DNA of 64,000 nt from an uncultured Hyphomonadaceae bacterium (GTDB lineage: Bacteria; Pseudomonadota; Alphaproteobacteria; Caulobacterales; Hyphomonadaceae). This document shows positions 53,362 through 63,714 of the stretch, piece after piece; position 1 is the stretch's first letter; every line of letters begins with the position of its first letter. The stretch spans positions 310,001-374,000 of the forward strand of contig CALKFG010000005.1 of the NCBI GenBank assembly GCA_938084575.1, in the 5' to 3' direction. Under the pieces are notes generated by a model. The model was given only the letters and a program-made list of their open reading frames with translations. It was not told where the DNA came from and did no database searches. Made by a program: the position numbers and the translations under genes.

Positions 53362-54501
53362 ATGGTTGACGCCGTCCCGACGCCGCGTCCGGCCAGGGCT
53401 TTTCTGGCCGAATGGCGTCGGGGACTGGACTGGCCCATCCTGATTGCCGCCTGCCTGCTTCTTGGTGTCGGGCTCCTCATGAGCCTTGCTGCCGGGCCGC
53501 CAGCTGCCGGGCGGCTGGGCTATGAGGACAGTTTCTTTTTCGTCAAGCGCCAGGCCATTTTCTCCGTTCTGGCCGTGCTGATCCTGGTGTCGTCTTCGCT
53601 GCTTGAGCGTGTCTGGGTCCGACGCCTCGCGGCCCTTGTGTTTGCCGGCGCCTTGCTTCTGCTGCTGTATATCCTGGTGGCGGGATATGAGGCCAAGGGC
53701 GCGCAGCGATGGATTCGGCTGGGGGCTTTTTCCCTGCAACCCTCGGAATTTGCAAAGCCCGCCTTTCTTGTGCTGGCGGCCTGGCTTCTCGCCCAGCGCC
53801 ACCTGTTCCCGGAAGGGCCTTGGACCAGTATGACGCTGGGCCTGTTCTGCGCGACGCTCGGCCTGCTGCTGTTACAGCCTGATGTCGGTCAGTCGGCGCT
53901 TCTGACCCTGGCCTTTATGGTGATCTGCTTCGTGTCAGGCGTGACCTGGCGGCTGGGGGCCGGCTTTATCGGTGCCGGCGTGGCGCTGGTCGGGCTGCTC
54001 TATGCCACGCTGCCGCATGTCCGTTACCGGTTGAACAGTTTCATCAATCCGGCTGCGTATGACACCTATCAGGTCGACACCGCCCGGGCGGCAATTGCGC
54101 GCGGCGGGCTGGCCGGGGTGGGCCCCGGCGAAGGACGGATCAAGATTGCCCTGCCTGATGCCCATACTGATTTCATTTACGCGGTGCTGGGTGAAGAGTT
54201 CGGGTATCTGGCCGCCCTCGCCCTGATCTGCAGTTTCGCCTTCATCACCTGGCGGGGGCTGAAACAGGCGGCCCGGCTGCATGATCCCTATCCGCGGGCG
54301 GCCGCGACCGGATTGTTTGCACTTTTTGGCCTTCAGGCAGCCACAAATATCGGTGTCAATGTCGGCCTGATCCCGCCGAAGGGCATGACCTTGCCTCTGG
54401 TGTCGTATGGCGGATCATCGCTGATCGGGACAGCTCTGACCCTGGGGCTTGGCCTGGCTCTGATCCGTCGGGCCAGTCCGGCATGGAAAGGTGGTTTATG
54501 A
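53362..54501 (+). CDS. ftsW: Septal peptidoglycan polymerase FtsW
   Basis: A 379-residue SEDS glycosyltransferase with about ten transmembrane helices. [24 protein letters not shown] is the SEDS signature, LQPDVGQS holds the catalytic-type Asp, [26 protein letters not shown] and [16 protein letters not shown] follow. Acts with FtsI. Its stop overlaps the murG ATG. Confidence 0.96.
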   Translation: MVDAVPTPRPARAFLAEWRRGLDWPILIAACLLLGVGLLMSLAAGPPAAGRLGYEDSFFFVKRQAIFSVLAVLILVSSSLLERVWVRRLAALVFAGALLLLLYILVAGYEAKGAQRWIRLGAFSLQPSEFAKPAFLVLAAWLLAQRHLFPEGPWTSMTLGLFCATLGLLLLQPDVGQSALLTLAFMVICFVSGVTWRLGAGFIGAGVALVGLLYATLPHVRYRLNSFINPAAYDTYQVDTARAAIARGGLAGVGPGEGRIKIALPDAHTDFIYAVLGEEFGYLAALALICSFAFITWRGLKQAARLHDPYPRAAATGLFALFGLQAATNIGVNVGLIPPKGMTLPLVSYGGSSLIGTALTLGLGLALIRRASPAWKGGL

Positions 54502-55616
54502 CTCAAAAACCTCTTGTCGTGATCGGCGCCGGTGGGACCGGCGGACATATGTTTCCTGCCGCGGCCTTTGCCGGGGAGATGCGTCAGCGCGGCTGGGCGG
54601 TCGGTTTGATCAGCGACAGCCGAGGGCTGGCCTATGCCGAGGGCTTTCCCGCCGACTGGACGCAGCAGGTGGCCGCCGCAAGTCCCAGGCTGCGCCAGCC
54701 CTGGACCCTGCCCGCGACCTGGCTGAAGCTGCGTGCGGGGGTCGCCACCGCCCGGCACCGGTTCGGCGAGACCCGGCCTGATCTCGTGGCCGGCTTTGGG
54801 GGCTATCCGGCCTATCCGGCCCTGAGCGCCGCGCGGGCCCTGCGCATTCCGCTCCTGATCCACGAACAGAATGCGGTTCTGGGGCGGGTAAACCGGGCAT
54901 TTGCGGCCGCCGCGACCCATGTGGCTTCGGGTTTTGATCGGCTCGACCGTCTGCCCCGAGCTGCCCGCCATGTCGCGCTTGGCAACCCGGTGCGTCCCGC
55001 CGTGATCGCAGCCGCCGGTCGGGCCCTGCCGGATACGGACGGGACGCTGACGGTGTTCGTGACCGGTGGCAGCCAGGGCGCCCGGATCCTGGGCGAGGCC
55101 GTTCCCGAGGCGATCATGGCGCATGTTCCGGCGGCGTTACAGGCCCGGCTCCGGCTGGTTCAGCAGGTCCGTGCCGAGCAGATCGACGCCGTCAGTGCCC
55201 GCTATGCCGCGGCGGGCATACAGGCCGAGCTGGCCCCCTTCTTCGACGATATGCCGGCCCGCCTGGCCGGGGCGCATCTGGTGATCGCCCGCTCCGGGGC
55301 CGGGACCGTCAGCGAGATTTCTGCGATTGGCCGCCCCAGCATCCTGATCCCGCTGAAAATCGCCATGGACAATCACCAGCTGGCCAATGCCGACGGTCTG
55401 GTCCGCGCCGGCGCCGCTGATCTGCTTCTGGAGGATGAGGTGACCCCGGCCCGGCTCGGGGCGCAGATTGCGCGCCGCCTGGCGGATGGTCCCGGACTCC
55501 GTGCTATGGCGCGGGCGGCGGCAGACGCCGGCACGCTGCGCGCGGCTGCCGACCTCGCCGACCTCGCCGAGCAGGCGGCCGGCCGGCAAGTGACAAGCCG
55601 CACGGCCACGCTATAG
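54498..55616 (+). CDS. murG: UDP-GlcNAc:MurNAc-pentapeptide-lipid transferase
   Basis: A 372-residue GT-B glycosyltransferase making lipid II at the inner face of the membrane. [10 protein letters not shown] (12-21) is the first G-loop, [14 protein letters not shown] the acceptor region, [11 protein letters not shown] the second G-loop, and [24 protein letters not shown] the UDP-GlcNAc site. ATG 54498 (GGAAAGGTGG upstream) overlaps the ftsW stop. Confidence 0.95.
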   Translation: MTQKPLVVIGAGGTGGHMFPAAAFAGEMRQRGWAVGLISDSRGLAYAEGFPADWTQQVAAASPRLRQPWTLPATWLKLRAGVATARHRFGETRPDLVAGFGGYPAYPALSAARALRIPLLIHEQNAVLGRVNRAFAAAATHVASGFDRLDRLPRAARHVALGNPVRPAVIAAAGRALPDTDGTLTVFVTGGSQGARILGEAVPEAIMAHVPAALQARLRLVQQVRAEQIDAVSARYAAAGIQAELAPFFDDMPARLAGAHLVIARSGAGTVSEISAIGRPSILIPLKIAMDNHQLANADGLVRAGAADLLLEDEVTPARLGAQIARRLADGPGLRAMARAAADAGTLRAAADLADLAEQAAGRQVTSRTATL

Positions 55617-55648
55617 ACGACCCAGAAGCCCAGTCAGGAGAGACATTC

Positions 55649-57085
55649 GTGATCCCCAAACCATCTCCCACACCCTTCGCGCTCGGTCCGGCCCACCTTG
55701 TCGGCATTGGCGGCATCGGCATGTCGGGCATTGCTGAGATCATGATGAATCTCGGTTACCAGGTGCAGGGCAGCGACATGAATGACAGCGCCAATGTGCA
55801 GCGCCTGCGGGACAAGGGCGCCCGGGTGCATATCGGCCATGCCGCTGAAAATGTCGCCGGGGCCGGCGCCGTGATCATTTCCTCTGCCATCGGCAGCGGC
55901 AATCCCGAGGTCGAAGCGGCGCGGGCCTTCGGAATCCCGGTCGTGCGCCGCGCCGACATGCTGGCGGAAATCATTCGGCTAAAATGGACCGTTGCCGTTG
56001 CCGGTACGCATGGCAAGACCACGACCACCTCCATGGTGGCCGCCCTGCTGGACGGGGCCGGTCTCGACCCGACGGTGATCAATGGCGGGATCGTGAATGC
56101 CTATGGGTCCAACGCCAAGGCCGGAACCGGGGACTGGATCGTGCTTGAGGCCGACGAGAGCGATGGCACCTTTACCAAGATCCGGGCGACCATCGCGATT
56201 GTCACCAATATGGATCCCGAACATATGGAGCATTATGGCTCCATGGCGGCGTTACGATCCGCCTTCGATACCTATATTGGCAACATTCCCTTCTACGGCT
56301 TCGGGGTCTTGTGTACCGACCATCCCGAAGTCGCGGCCATGGTGGCCCGTGTGTCTGACCGGCGGCTGGTGACCTACGGATTTAACCGGCAGGCGGATGT
56401 CCGGGCCGTCAATCTTGAGAGCGGTGCCGAGGGCGTCCGGTTCGATGTCCTGGTGCGCGGCCGCAGCGGCGCCGCAGACCGGGAGATCGGCGCTCTCACC
56501 CTGCCCATGGCCGGGGAGCACAATGTCGCCAACGCCCTGGCCGCGATTGCCGTTGCGGTTGAGCTGGGCGCGACGGACGATCAGCTTCGGGCTGCGCTGC
56601 AGGCGTTTGGCGGGGTTAAGCGCCGGTTTACGCCGATTGGCACCTGGCGACCGGTCCGTGATGCGGCCCCGATACGCCTGATTGATGACTATGCTCATCA
56701 TCCGGTCGAAATTACCGCGGCGCTGAATGCAGCCCGTGCCCTGCAAGGAGACGGTCGCGTCATCGCGGTCTCCCAGCCGCACAGATTCAGCCGGCTCAAC
56801 GATCTGTTCGATGATTTCTCCAGATGCTTTCGTGAAGCCGATATTGCTGTGATCACGCCGGTTTATGCGGCGGGAGAGACGCCGGTCGATGGCATTGATG
56901 GCCGTGCCCTTGCCCGGAGCCTTACAAGCCATGGCCACAAGCACGCGCTGTATGTCGAGCAGCTGCAGGCGCTGCCGGACCTGATCCGTGAGATTGCCCG
57001 GCCCGGCGATATGGTGGTGTTCATGGGTGCTGGCTCAATCAGCGCCAGCGCTTATGATCTGTTCGGGACCCTGGCGGATGGATGA
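55649..57085 (+). CDS. murC: UDP-N-acetylmuramate:L-alanine ligase
   Basis: A 478-residue Mur ligase: VGIGGIGMSGIAEIM in the N-terminal domain, ATP loop AGTHGKTTTTSM, EADESDGTF, and DDYAHHPVEITAAL with SQPHRFSR in the C-terminal domain. It adds L-Ala to UDP-MurNAc. GTG start at 55649 with AGGAGAG upstream; 32 bases after murG. Confidence 0.96.
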   Translation: MIPKPSPTPFALGPAHLVGIGGIGMSGIAEIMMNLGYQVQGSDMNDSANVQRLRDKGARVHIGHAAENVAGAGAVIISSAIGSGNPEVEAARAFGIPVVRRADMLAEIIRLKWTVAVAGTHGKTTTTSMVAALLDGAGLDPTVINGGIVNAYGSNAKAGTGDWIVLEADESDGTFTKIRATIAIVTNMDPEHMEHYGSMAALRSAFDTYIGNIPFYGFGVLCTDHPEVAAMVARVSDRRLVTYGFNRQADVRAVNLESGAEGVRFDVLVRGRSGAADREIGALTLPMAGEHNVANALAAIAVAVELGATDDQLRAALQAFGGVKRRFTPIGTWRPVRDAAPIRLIDDYAHHPVEITAALNAARALQGDGRVIAVSQPHRFSRLNDLFDDFSRCFREADIAVITPVYAAGETPVDGIDGRALARSLTSHGHKHALYVEQLQALPDLIREIARPGDMVVFMGAGSISASAYDLFGTLADG

Positions 57086-57136
57086 GTCCGCCCCCGCCCC
57101 CTATCGGTGGACGCCGACACACTTTAAATCGGTGCC

Positions 57137-58090
57137 ATGACTCCGGAGTCCGCCCGTCTTTCCTCCCTTCGGGGCAAGCTGCTCGAACAGGCGCCTCTGG
57201 CGCCCTATACCTGGTTTCGGGTCGGCGGGCCGGCAGACCTGCTGTTTTTGCCGGCCGATGACGCCGACCTCGCCGCGGCTCTGGCCATCTGGCCGAGCGA
57301 TGCTCCGCTCAGCGTGCTTGGAGTGGGCTCCAACACCATCGTCCGGGACGGTGGCGTGGACGGCCTCATGGTGCGTCTGGTCGGGGGGTATTGGGGCCAG
57401 ATCGAACAGGTGTCGGACACCGACCTGTTCGTCCGGGCCGGGGCGCTGGACCTGACCGTGGCCCGCGCGGCGGCGACCAGAGGGATTGCCGGCCTGTCTT
57501 TCCTGTCCGGTATACCTGGCGCTCTCGGCGGCGCAGTCCGGACAAATGCCGGCTGCTATGGCCGGGAACTCAAGGACTGCCTTGTCCGGATTGACGGGCG
57601 GACGCGGTCCGGAGGCGCGGTGTCGTTTCAGGGGGAGCTGGAAGAGCTTGGCCTGCCCCGGGTCACATTCGGCTATCGGCACAGCGATTTTCCGGAGGAT
57701 GTCATCATCACCGGGCTGACCCTTCGCGGCAGCGGGCCGGGCGACCCGGCGGCTCTGCGGGCAGACATCGAGGCGCACCAGGCTCGCCGTGCAGAAACCC
57801 AGCCGATTCGTGAAAAGACCGGTGGCTCGACCTTTGCCAATCCTGACCCGCCCGATCACCCCGCAGCACGGTCAAGCTGGAAGCTGGTTGATGCGGCGGG
57901 CTGCCGGGGTCTGCGTGTGGGCGGCGCACAGGTCAGTGAGAAGCACTGTAATTTCCTGATCAATACCGGCACGGCCCGCGCGGCCGACATCGAGGCCCTG
58001 GGCGAATTGGTGCGGGCGCGGGTTCTGGAACAGACCGGGGTCAAGCTGCGCTGGGAAATCCGTCGGGTCGGGCGGGTTCAGGCCGACTGA
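57137..58090 (+). CDS. murB: UDP-N-acetylenolpyruvoylglucosamine reductase
   Basis: A 317-residue FAD enzyme. [13 protein letters not shown] and [16 protein letters not shown] form the FAD site, [19 protein letters not shown] the second motif, and [10 protein letters not shown] with [10 protein letters not shown] (a type II MurB catalytic-type Ser and tail) follow. 51 bases after murC. Confidence 0.95.
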   Translation: MTPESARLSSLRGKLLEQAPLAPYTWFRVGGPADLLFLPADDADLAAALAIWPSDAPLSVLGVGSNTIVRDGGVDGLMVRLVGGYWGQIEQVSDTDLFVRAGALDLTVARAAATRGIAGLSFLSGIPGALGGAVRTNAGCYGRELKDCLVRIDGRTRSGGAVSFQGELEELGLPRVTFGYRHSDFPEDVIITGLTLRGSGPGDPAALRADIEAHQARRAETQPIREKTGGSTFANPDPPDHPAARSSWKLVDAAGCRGLRVGGAQVSEKHCNFLINTGTARAADIEALGELVRARVLEQTGVKLRWEIRRVGRVQAD

Positions 58091-58176
58091 TCACCGGGCG
58101 GCCGCTTTTGTGACGTCTTAACGCCGCATCAACTCGGATAAGGTGTTGTCTCAGTCTGCAAAGCGGGAGCAGGTCA

Positions 58177-59091
58177 GTGAGCAAGAAACGTGTTGCAGTG
58201 GTCTATGGCGGCTGGTCATCAGAGCGCGAGATTTCGCTGACATCGGGTCAGCAAATGGCCGGTGCTGCCCGGCGCTGTGGATACGACGTCATCGATATCG
58301 ATGCGACACGGCAGCTGGGTCGCCAGCTCGAAGACGCCCGTCCGGATGTGATCCTGAACGGACTGCATGGCCCGGGCGGAGAGGATGGCACCGTACAGGG
58401 TGTGTTTGAGGTTCTCGGTCTGCCTTATTCTCATTCGGGGGTGCTGGCGTCGGCACTGGCCATGGACAAGATCAAGTCGAAACTTATTTTCGCCGAGGCC
58501 GGTCTCGATGTTGCCCGTGATGTCGCCGTGACCCGGGCGGAGGTGGCGGCCGCGCACCCCCTGCCACCGCCCTATGTGGTCAAGCCGGTTCATGAAGGAT
58601 CAAGCTTCGGTGTTGTGTTCGTCCACGACGGCGATGTTCCGCCCGCCCGACAGGTTTTGAGTCCGGACTGGAAATATGGTGACCAGCTGATGGCAGAGGA
58701 ATTTATTCCCGGCCGGGAGCTGACCGTAGCGGTGATGGGCGATACGGCGCTGGCTGTGACCGAGATTACGACATTAAGAGAGTTTTACGATTTTGATGCA
58801 AAATACACCGATGGAGGATCACAGCATGTGGTCCCGGCAGACCTGTCCGAGGCAATCCGTGCCCAGGTCATGTCGGCCGCGCTGACCGCGCATCGGGTCC
58901 TCGGGTGTCGGGGCGTGTCGCGATCAGACTTTCGGTATGATGAGCGCAGGGACAGACTGGTGATCCTCGAAACCAATACACAGCCGGGCATGACTCCCCT
59001 CTCCCTGGTGCCTGAACAGGCCGCCCATTGTGGCATGTCTTTCGAGGAGCTCGTGTCCTGGATGATTGAGGATGCCTCATGCCCAAGGTGA
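58177..59091 (+). CDS. ddl: D-alanine:D-alanine ligase
   Basis: A 304-residue ATP-grasp ligase, the DdlB-type member of the dcw cluster. [19 protein letters not shown] at the start, [32 protein letters not shown] in the ATP-grasp and [19 protein letters not shown] at the Mg site. GTG start at 58177; 86 bases after murB, overlaps ftsQ by 13 bases. Confidence 0.95.
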   Translation: MSKKRVAVVYGGWSSEREISLTSGQQMAGAARRCGYDVIDIDATRQLGRQLEDARPDVILNGLHGPGGEDGTVQGVFEVLGLPYSHSGVLASALAMDKIKSKLIFAEAGLDVARDVAVTRAEVAAAHPLPPPYVVKPVHEGSSFGVVFVHDGDVPPARQVLSPDWKYGDQLMAEEFIPGRELTVAVMGDTALAVTEITTLREFYDFDAKYTDGGSQHVVPADLSEAIRAQVMSAALTAHRVLGCRGVSRSDFRYDERRDRLVILETNTQPGMTPLSLVPEQAAHCGMSFEELVSWMIEDASCPR

Positions 59092-59921
59092 AGGCCGGCG
59101 CGTCTGCCCCTCGCAAAAAGGCCCAGACCGAACCGGTTCAGACCGACTCGACGCCCGCCTCGTCCATCCTGTTCGGGCTGGTCATGGTTGTCGGTCTGAT
59201 CGTGGCCGGTGCCGCCCTTCTTGGCGGGTCATTGTCGCAGATGGAGCAACGCTGGGCGACTGCGCTGGACGGGGTGTCGCGCCGTGTTGGCATATCGGTA
59301 GAACGGGTTGAGGTGATCGGTCTTGAACATGAACCGGGTCTTGCCCGGCTGGTCCGGGATGCAGCAATGATCGTTCCCGGAGAGAACATGTTTCGCGCCG
59401 ATCCGCACCTGATCCGCCACCGGGTCGAACGCACGCAGCGCGTCGACAATGTCAATGTTTACAGGCTGTGGCCGGATACGCTGATGATCCGGGTTGATGC
59501 CGCCCGTCCGACGGCCCTGTGGTTTGACGGACAGGACTGGTCGGTGGTCGACAGTCGCGGCCGGACGCTGTCAGACCAGGCGCCGGGCTCGCATGCCGGG
59601 CTGCTGCGCACCACCGGGTCGGGTGCCACCGACGCCCTGCCAGAGCTGGTTGAAGCGCTTGCGGCCCATCCCCGGCTTCGGGCCCGGATTGACCTGGCCC
59701 AGCGTGTTTCCTTGCGCCGGTGGGACCTGGTCCTGGAGACGGGCATGCGGGTCAGCCTGCCTCCGGATACCGATCTGCGCCATGGTCTCAGACGTCTGGA
59801 CTCTCTTGATGCGGACGGCACTCTGTCATTGCTTGCGGCTGCGCGCCTCGATTTGCGTCTGCCTGAGCGCAGCACGTTGACGCCGCTGGTTCCCCTGCAG
59901 TCTGAAAGCGAGGCTGCCTGA
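59079..59921 (+). CDS. ftsQ: Cell division protein FtsQ
   Basis: A 280-residue bitopic protein: basic cytosolic tail, one transmembrane helix (about 30-50, [20 protein letters not shown]), POTRA domain ([25 protein letters not shown]) and a beta domain with [38 protein letters not shown]. Its stop shares a base with the ftsA start (TGATG). Confidence 0.93.
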   Translation: MPKVKAGASAPRKKAQTEPVQTDSTPASSILFGLVMVVGLIVAGAALLGGSLSQMEQRWATALDGVSRRVGISVERVEVIGLEHEPGLARLVRDAAMIVPGENMFRADPHLIRHRVERTQRVDNVNVYRLWPDTLMIRVDAARPTALWFDGQDWSVVDSRGRTLSDQAPGSHAGLLRTTGSGATDALPELVEALAAHPRLRARIDLAQRVSLRRWDLVLETGMRVSLPPDTDLRHGLRRLDSLDADGTLSLLAAARLDLRLPERSTLTPLVPLQSESEAA

Positions 59922-61216
59922 TGGCAACAAATGCCCAGAGAATGACACCCAAGCAGGTGAGCCGGGCCGGAACCCTGGTTGCCGCGCTTGACATTGGCAG
60001 CTCCAAGATCGCCTGCCTGATCGGGCGGGTTGATCCGGCCAGTCGGGCGGGATTTGCTTTCCTTGGCGGGGGGCGACAGCAAAGCCGGGGGTTCAGCGGC
60101 GGTGCGATTACCGATATCGAGGCTTTGGAACGGTCGGTGCGTCTGGCGATTGAGGATGCCGAGCGCGAAGCCGGCGAGCGCATTGAGTCGGTCATTCTTG
60201 GGATTACCGGACCGCGGGTCTCTGCCCGGCTGGCCGAGGCCGAGATTGACCTGAGCCAGAAGGAAATTTCTGCCCGTGAAGTGCGCAAGGTCTGGATGGC
60301 GGCGCTCGATCGTGACCCGTGCCGCGATCGCGACCTTCTGGGGGCCTTCCCGATCATGTATGGCGTCGATGACCAGGATGACATACGCGACCCGATTGGC
60401 ATGATTGGCGGAAAATTGCGGGTGCTTCTGAACGTGGTGACGGCACCGAAATCCCTGGTCAAGAACTTGAAAGAATGCGTGAACCGGGCGCATCTCAAAG
60501 TCGAGCGTATCGTGCCCTCGTCGCTGGCCAGTGGTGCCGGAAGCCTGATCGAGGATGAAATTGAAAACGGCGCGATCTGTGTCGATTTCGGCGGTGGCGT
60601 CACATCGGTCTCAGTATTCCTGAATGGTGCGCCGGCCGGTCTCGATCTGATTAAACTTGGGGGCGCCCATATTACCGGTGATATCGCCCAGGGCATCGGA
60701 ACAACCTTTGCTGCGGCGGAACGCATGAAGACGTTTTACGGCACGGCCGACCTCGAAGGACCCGGCCTGGCGGAACGGATCGAAGCGCCACGTCTGGGCG
60801 ATGATGGCCGGCTGTCGGCGCATCGCATGCCCCGGGGGGATCTTGCTCTGATCATCAGCCCACGGGTTGAAGAGATTCTGGAAATGATCGGGGCCTGCCT
60901 CGCGCGCAGTCCTTTGAGCCCCATTCTGCCCCGCCGCACCATCTTGACCGGCGGCTCCAGCCAACTCCCCGGGGTTCGGGATGCGGCCAGCCGCATCCTC
61001 GATCGACCGGTGCGACTGGGTCGCCCTGTTGATGCTGAATTTTTGGGTGAAAATTATGGTACGCCGGCCTTTTCCACAGCCGCGGGTCTGATACAGTATG
61101 TCGTGAGGGGTTTCGCAGACGCGTCGCAGGCTGGCGGTCTGTCTGCAACAGCCGGAGGATCGTCCGGGCGTAGAGTGGTTCGTAGAGTGTTAAACTGGAT
61201 CCGTGAAAATTTTTAA
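59921..61216 (+). CDS. ftsA: Cell division protein FtsA
   Basis: A 431-residue actin-fold protein that tethers FtsZ to the membrane. VAALDIGSSKIACLIG is phosphate loop 1, CVDFGGGVTSVSVF phosphate loop 2 and LTGGSSQLPGV the adenosine loop. The C-terminal amphipathic helix RRVVRRVLNWIRENF is the membrane-targeting sequence. An adenosine-loop and 1C subdomain region are of normal length. Confidence 0.96.
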   Translation: MATNAQRMTPKQVSRAGTLVAALDIGSSKIACLIGRVDPASRAGFAFLGGGRQQSRGFSGGAITDIEALERSVRLAIEDAEREAGERIESVILGITGPRVSARLAEAEIDLSQKEISAREVRKVWMAALDRDPCRDRDLLGAFPIMYGVDDQDDIRDPIGMIGGKLRVLLNVVTAPKSLVKNLKECVNRAHLKVERIVPSSLASGAGSLIEDEIENGAICVDFGGGVTSVSVFLNGAPAGLDLIKLGGAHITGDIAQGIGTTFAAAERMKTFYGTADLEGPGLAERIEAPRLGDDGRLSAHRMPRGDLALIISPRVEEILEMIGACLARSPLSPILPRRTILTGGSSQLPGVRDAASRILDRPVRLGRPVDAEFLGENYGTPAFSTAAGLIQYVVRGFADASQAGGLSATAGGSSGRRVVRRVLNWIRENF

Positions 61217-61311
61217 TCGCGGATACATCAGCTTAAGAGTCTTTTAGGCTGGATCGACCATTCTGTTCCGACTCGGTGCTCAGGCGCACAGTGAATGAAT
61301 CGGAGCAGCTA

Positions 61312-62682
61312 ATGACCAAAGAACTCAAGCCCAGCATTATCGTCGTCGGCGTTGGGGGCGCGGGCGGGAACGCTGTCGATAACATGATCGAAGCGAAGCT
61401 GCAGGGCGTTGAGTTCTACGTCGCCAATACCGATGCTCAGGCGATGTATCGTTCGAAGACCGAAAATCGCATCCAGCTTGGCCCGGAAACGACGGCTGGC
61501 CTCGGGGCCGGCGCCCGACCGGATGTCGGGGCTGCCGCCGCTGAAGAATCGATGGATGAAATCAACGCCCTGCTTGATGGCGTGCACATGGTGTTCGTGG
61601 CTGCCGGTATGGGCGGTGGAACCGGCACCGGTGCGGCACCGATTATCGCCAAGGCGGCGCATGATCGTGGCATCCTCACCATTGGCGTGGTCACCAAGCC
61701 CTTCAGCTTTGAGGGCGCGCACCGCATGAAGACGGCGGATGAGGGTCTTGACGCCATGCGGCAGGCTGTCGACACGCTGATCGTCGTGCCCAATCAGAAC
61801 CTTTTCCGTGTTGCCAATGAGCGCACGACCTTCGCAGAGGCCTTCCGCATGGCCGATGATGTGCTGTATTGCGGTGTTCGTGGGATCACGGACCTGATGA
61901 TCATGCCGGGCCTGATCAATCTCGATTTTGCCGACGTTCGCACCATCATGAAGAGCATGGGCTCGGCCATGATGGGCATGGGCGAGGGTGAGGGTGAGGA
62001 CCGTGCACTTGAGGCGGCCCGTGCGGCGATCGAGAACCCGCTTCTGGACGACACCTCCATGAAAGGGGCGAAAGGCGTCCTGATCAACATTACCGGCGGC
62101 TATGACATGACCCTGTTCGAGCTGGACGAAGCGGCAAATGAGATCCGCCGCGAGATTGATGCCGAGGCCAATATCATTCTGGGGTCAACCTTTGACGCTG
62201 AACTGGACGGACGTATTCGGGTTTCTGTGGTCGCTGCGGGCCTGGACACTCAGACCGAGCTGGAAGAAGTTGAGGCGCCGGAAGCTGTCAGCCCGTCACC
62301 AAAAGCGGCGGCACATCCGGTTATCGTCACCGCGACTCCGCCGGCGCCCGACATGCAGGACGCGGACCCGCGGCCCGATTTCCAGGGACGGCATCTGCCA
62401 GCGTCTCATATGCCGGCCCGCGAGGGCCAGGACCAGGTCCGTGCGGACGCTGTGTTCGGATCGAAGGCCGGGGCAGGCCGGGAAACGGTGCGGTCGCAAA
62501 ACGATGGTCCGGCCGGATTTTCGACCTTGTTCGGATGGCGGCGCGAGGACCCTGAGGGCGATAATGATATAGTTGAGGAGCCGACTCAGACGGTGGTCCC
62601 GGAGACAAGCCCGGCCCCGGCGGCTTTTGACGACTCGGATCTGGAGATCCCGGCCTTTCTGCGGCGGTCGGCGAACAGCTGA
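61312..62682 (+). CDS. ftsZ: Cell division GTPase FtsZ
   Basis: A 456-residue tubulin homologue. [15 protein letters not shown] at 12-26, GTP signature GGGTGTGAA at 101-109, [20 protein letters not shown] as the T7 region, and a globular core to about residue 318. A variable acidic/Pro linker follows, ending in the FtsA-binding tail [17 protein letters not shown] 61312 has GGAG six bases upstream; an in-frame GTG 12 codons earlier is less likely. A GAGTC (61237-61241) lies in the 95-base gap after ftsA, where a separate ftsZ promoter may be. Confidence 0.96.
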   Translation: MTKELKPSIIVVGVGGAGGNAVDNMIEAKLQGVEFYVANTDAQAMYRSKTENRIQLGPETTAGLGAGARPDVGAAAAEESMDEINALLDGVHMVFVAAGMGGGTGTGAAPIIAKAAHDRGILTIGVVTKPFSFEGAHRMKTADEGLDAMRQAVDTLIVVPNQNLFRVANERTTFAEAFRMADDVLYCGVRGITDLMIMPGLINLDFADVRTIMKSMGSAMMGMGEGEGEDRALEAARAAIENPLLDDTSMKGAKGVLINITGGYDMTLFELDEAANEIRREIDAEANIILGSTFDAELDGRIRVSVVAAGLDTQTELEEVEAPEAVSPSPKAAAHPVIVTATPPAPDMQDADPRPDFQGRHLPASHMPAREGQDQVRADAVFGSKAGAGRETVRSQNDGPAGFSTLFGWRREDPEGDNDIVEEPTQTVVPETSPAPAAFDDSDLEIPAFLRRSANS

Positions 62683-62790
62683 TACCGGTCCTGCCGGGCC
62701 ATGACCGCCGCCTCGCAACATTGCGTAATAATCCTTGAGTTGTGACTCGGGCGGGTGTCGGCCTTTATGCGGCGGGAAGTGGAGACATCC

Positions 62791-63708
62791 TTGAGCCGCG
62801 TAGCGTACCAGCATACCCTGAACAGCCCGGTCATCTGTGCCGGCATCGGCGTCCATTCCGGCACGCGTGCCCGCATGGTGATGCGCCCGGCGCCGGTTGG
62901 CACGGGGCTGGTTTTCTATCGGACCGACATGGCCGCGCCAGAGGCGATTCCGGCACATGGTGAAAATGTCAGCGAGGTTCAGCTGGGGACAACCCTGATC
63001 AACCAGGCCGGGCAAACGGTCGCGACGGTGGAGCATTTCCTGGCCGCCTGTGCCGGCGTCGGGCTGGATAATCTGATCGTCGAAATCCAGGGTCCCGAAG
63101 TTCCGATCATGGACGGTTCTGCGGCGGTGTTCTGTGACTTGTTTCGGCAGGCTGGGCTGAAACGGCAGCCGGCTTATCGGCGCCGGATTCGTGTTCTGGA
63201 GCCGATTGAGGTGCGCGAGGGTGTGAAATGGGCCCGTCTGTCACCCAGCGAGGACAATGTTCTGACCCTGAGGGCCAAGATCGAATTCAAGAGTGAGGCC
63301 ATCGGCACCCAGCAAATGGCCTTGCGCCTGGCGCCGGGCCAGTTTGCAGCGGATATTGCTTTTGCCCGCACGTTCGGATTCTCCAGGGATGTTGAAACCC
63401 TCAAGGCCATGGGACTGGCCCGCGGCGGGTCGCTCGACAATGCCGTGGTGATAGACGGGGATGTTATCCTCAATCCGGAGGGACTGCGCAGCGAGGATGA
63501 ATTCATCCGCCATAAGCTGCTGGATGCAATTGGTGACCTGATGCTGGCCGGCGGTCCGATTGCCGGCAGCTATGAGGCTCACCAGCCCGGCCATGCCATG
63601 AACAACAAGCTGGTGCGGGCTCTGCTCGCGCGTGGCGACGCCTGGGCCTGGGAAACCGATCAGAGTGTTGAAGCGGAAAGCTGGGCTGCAGAAGCGGTCC
63701 TGGGCTAG
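62791..63708 (+). CDS. lpxC: UDP-3-O-acyl-N-acetylglucosamine deacetylase
   Basis: A 305-residue zinc amidase committing lipid A synthesis. The zinc ligands His82, His241 and Asp245 and the catalytic His268 are offset by exactly 3 from E. coli LpxC (79, 238, 242, 265), which favours the TTG start at 62791. That TTG has GTGGAG six bases upstream. ATG 62767 and GTG 62755 are alternatives that add 8 or 12 residues. MDGSAAVF and SLDNAVVIDG are family motifs. Follows ftsZ as in many alphaproteobacteria. Confidence 0.93.
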   Translation: MSRVAYQHTLNSPVICAGIGVHSGTRARMVMRPAPVGTGLVFYRTDMAAPEAIPAHGENVSEVQLGTTLINQAGQTVATVEHFLAACAGVGLDNLIVEIQGPEVPIMDGSAAVFCDLFRQAGLKRQPAYRRRIRVLEPIEVREGVKWARLSPSEDNVLTLRAKIEFKSEAIGTQQMALRLAPGQFAADIAFARTFGFSRDVETLKAMGLARGGSLDNAVVIDGDVILNPEGLRSEDEFIRHKLLDAIGDLMLAGGPIAGSYEAHQPGHAMNNKLVRALLARGDAWAWETDQSVEAESWAAEAVLG

Positions 63709-63714
63709 GCGCGT

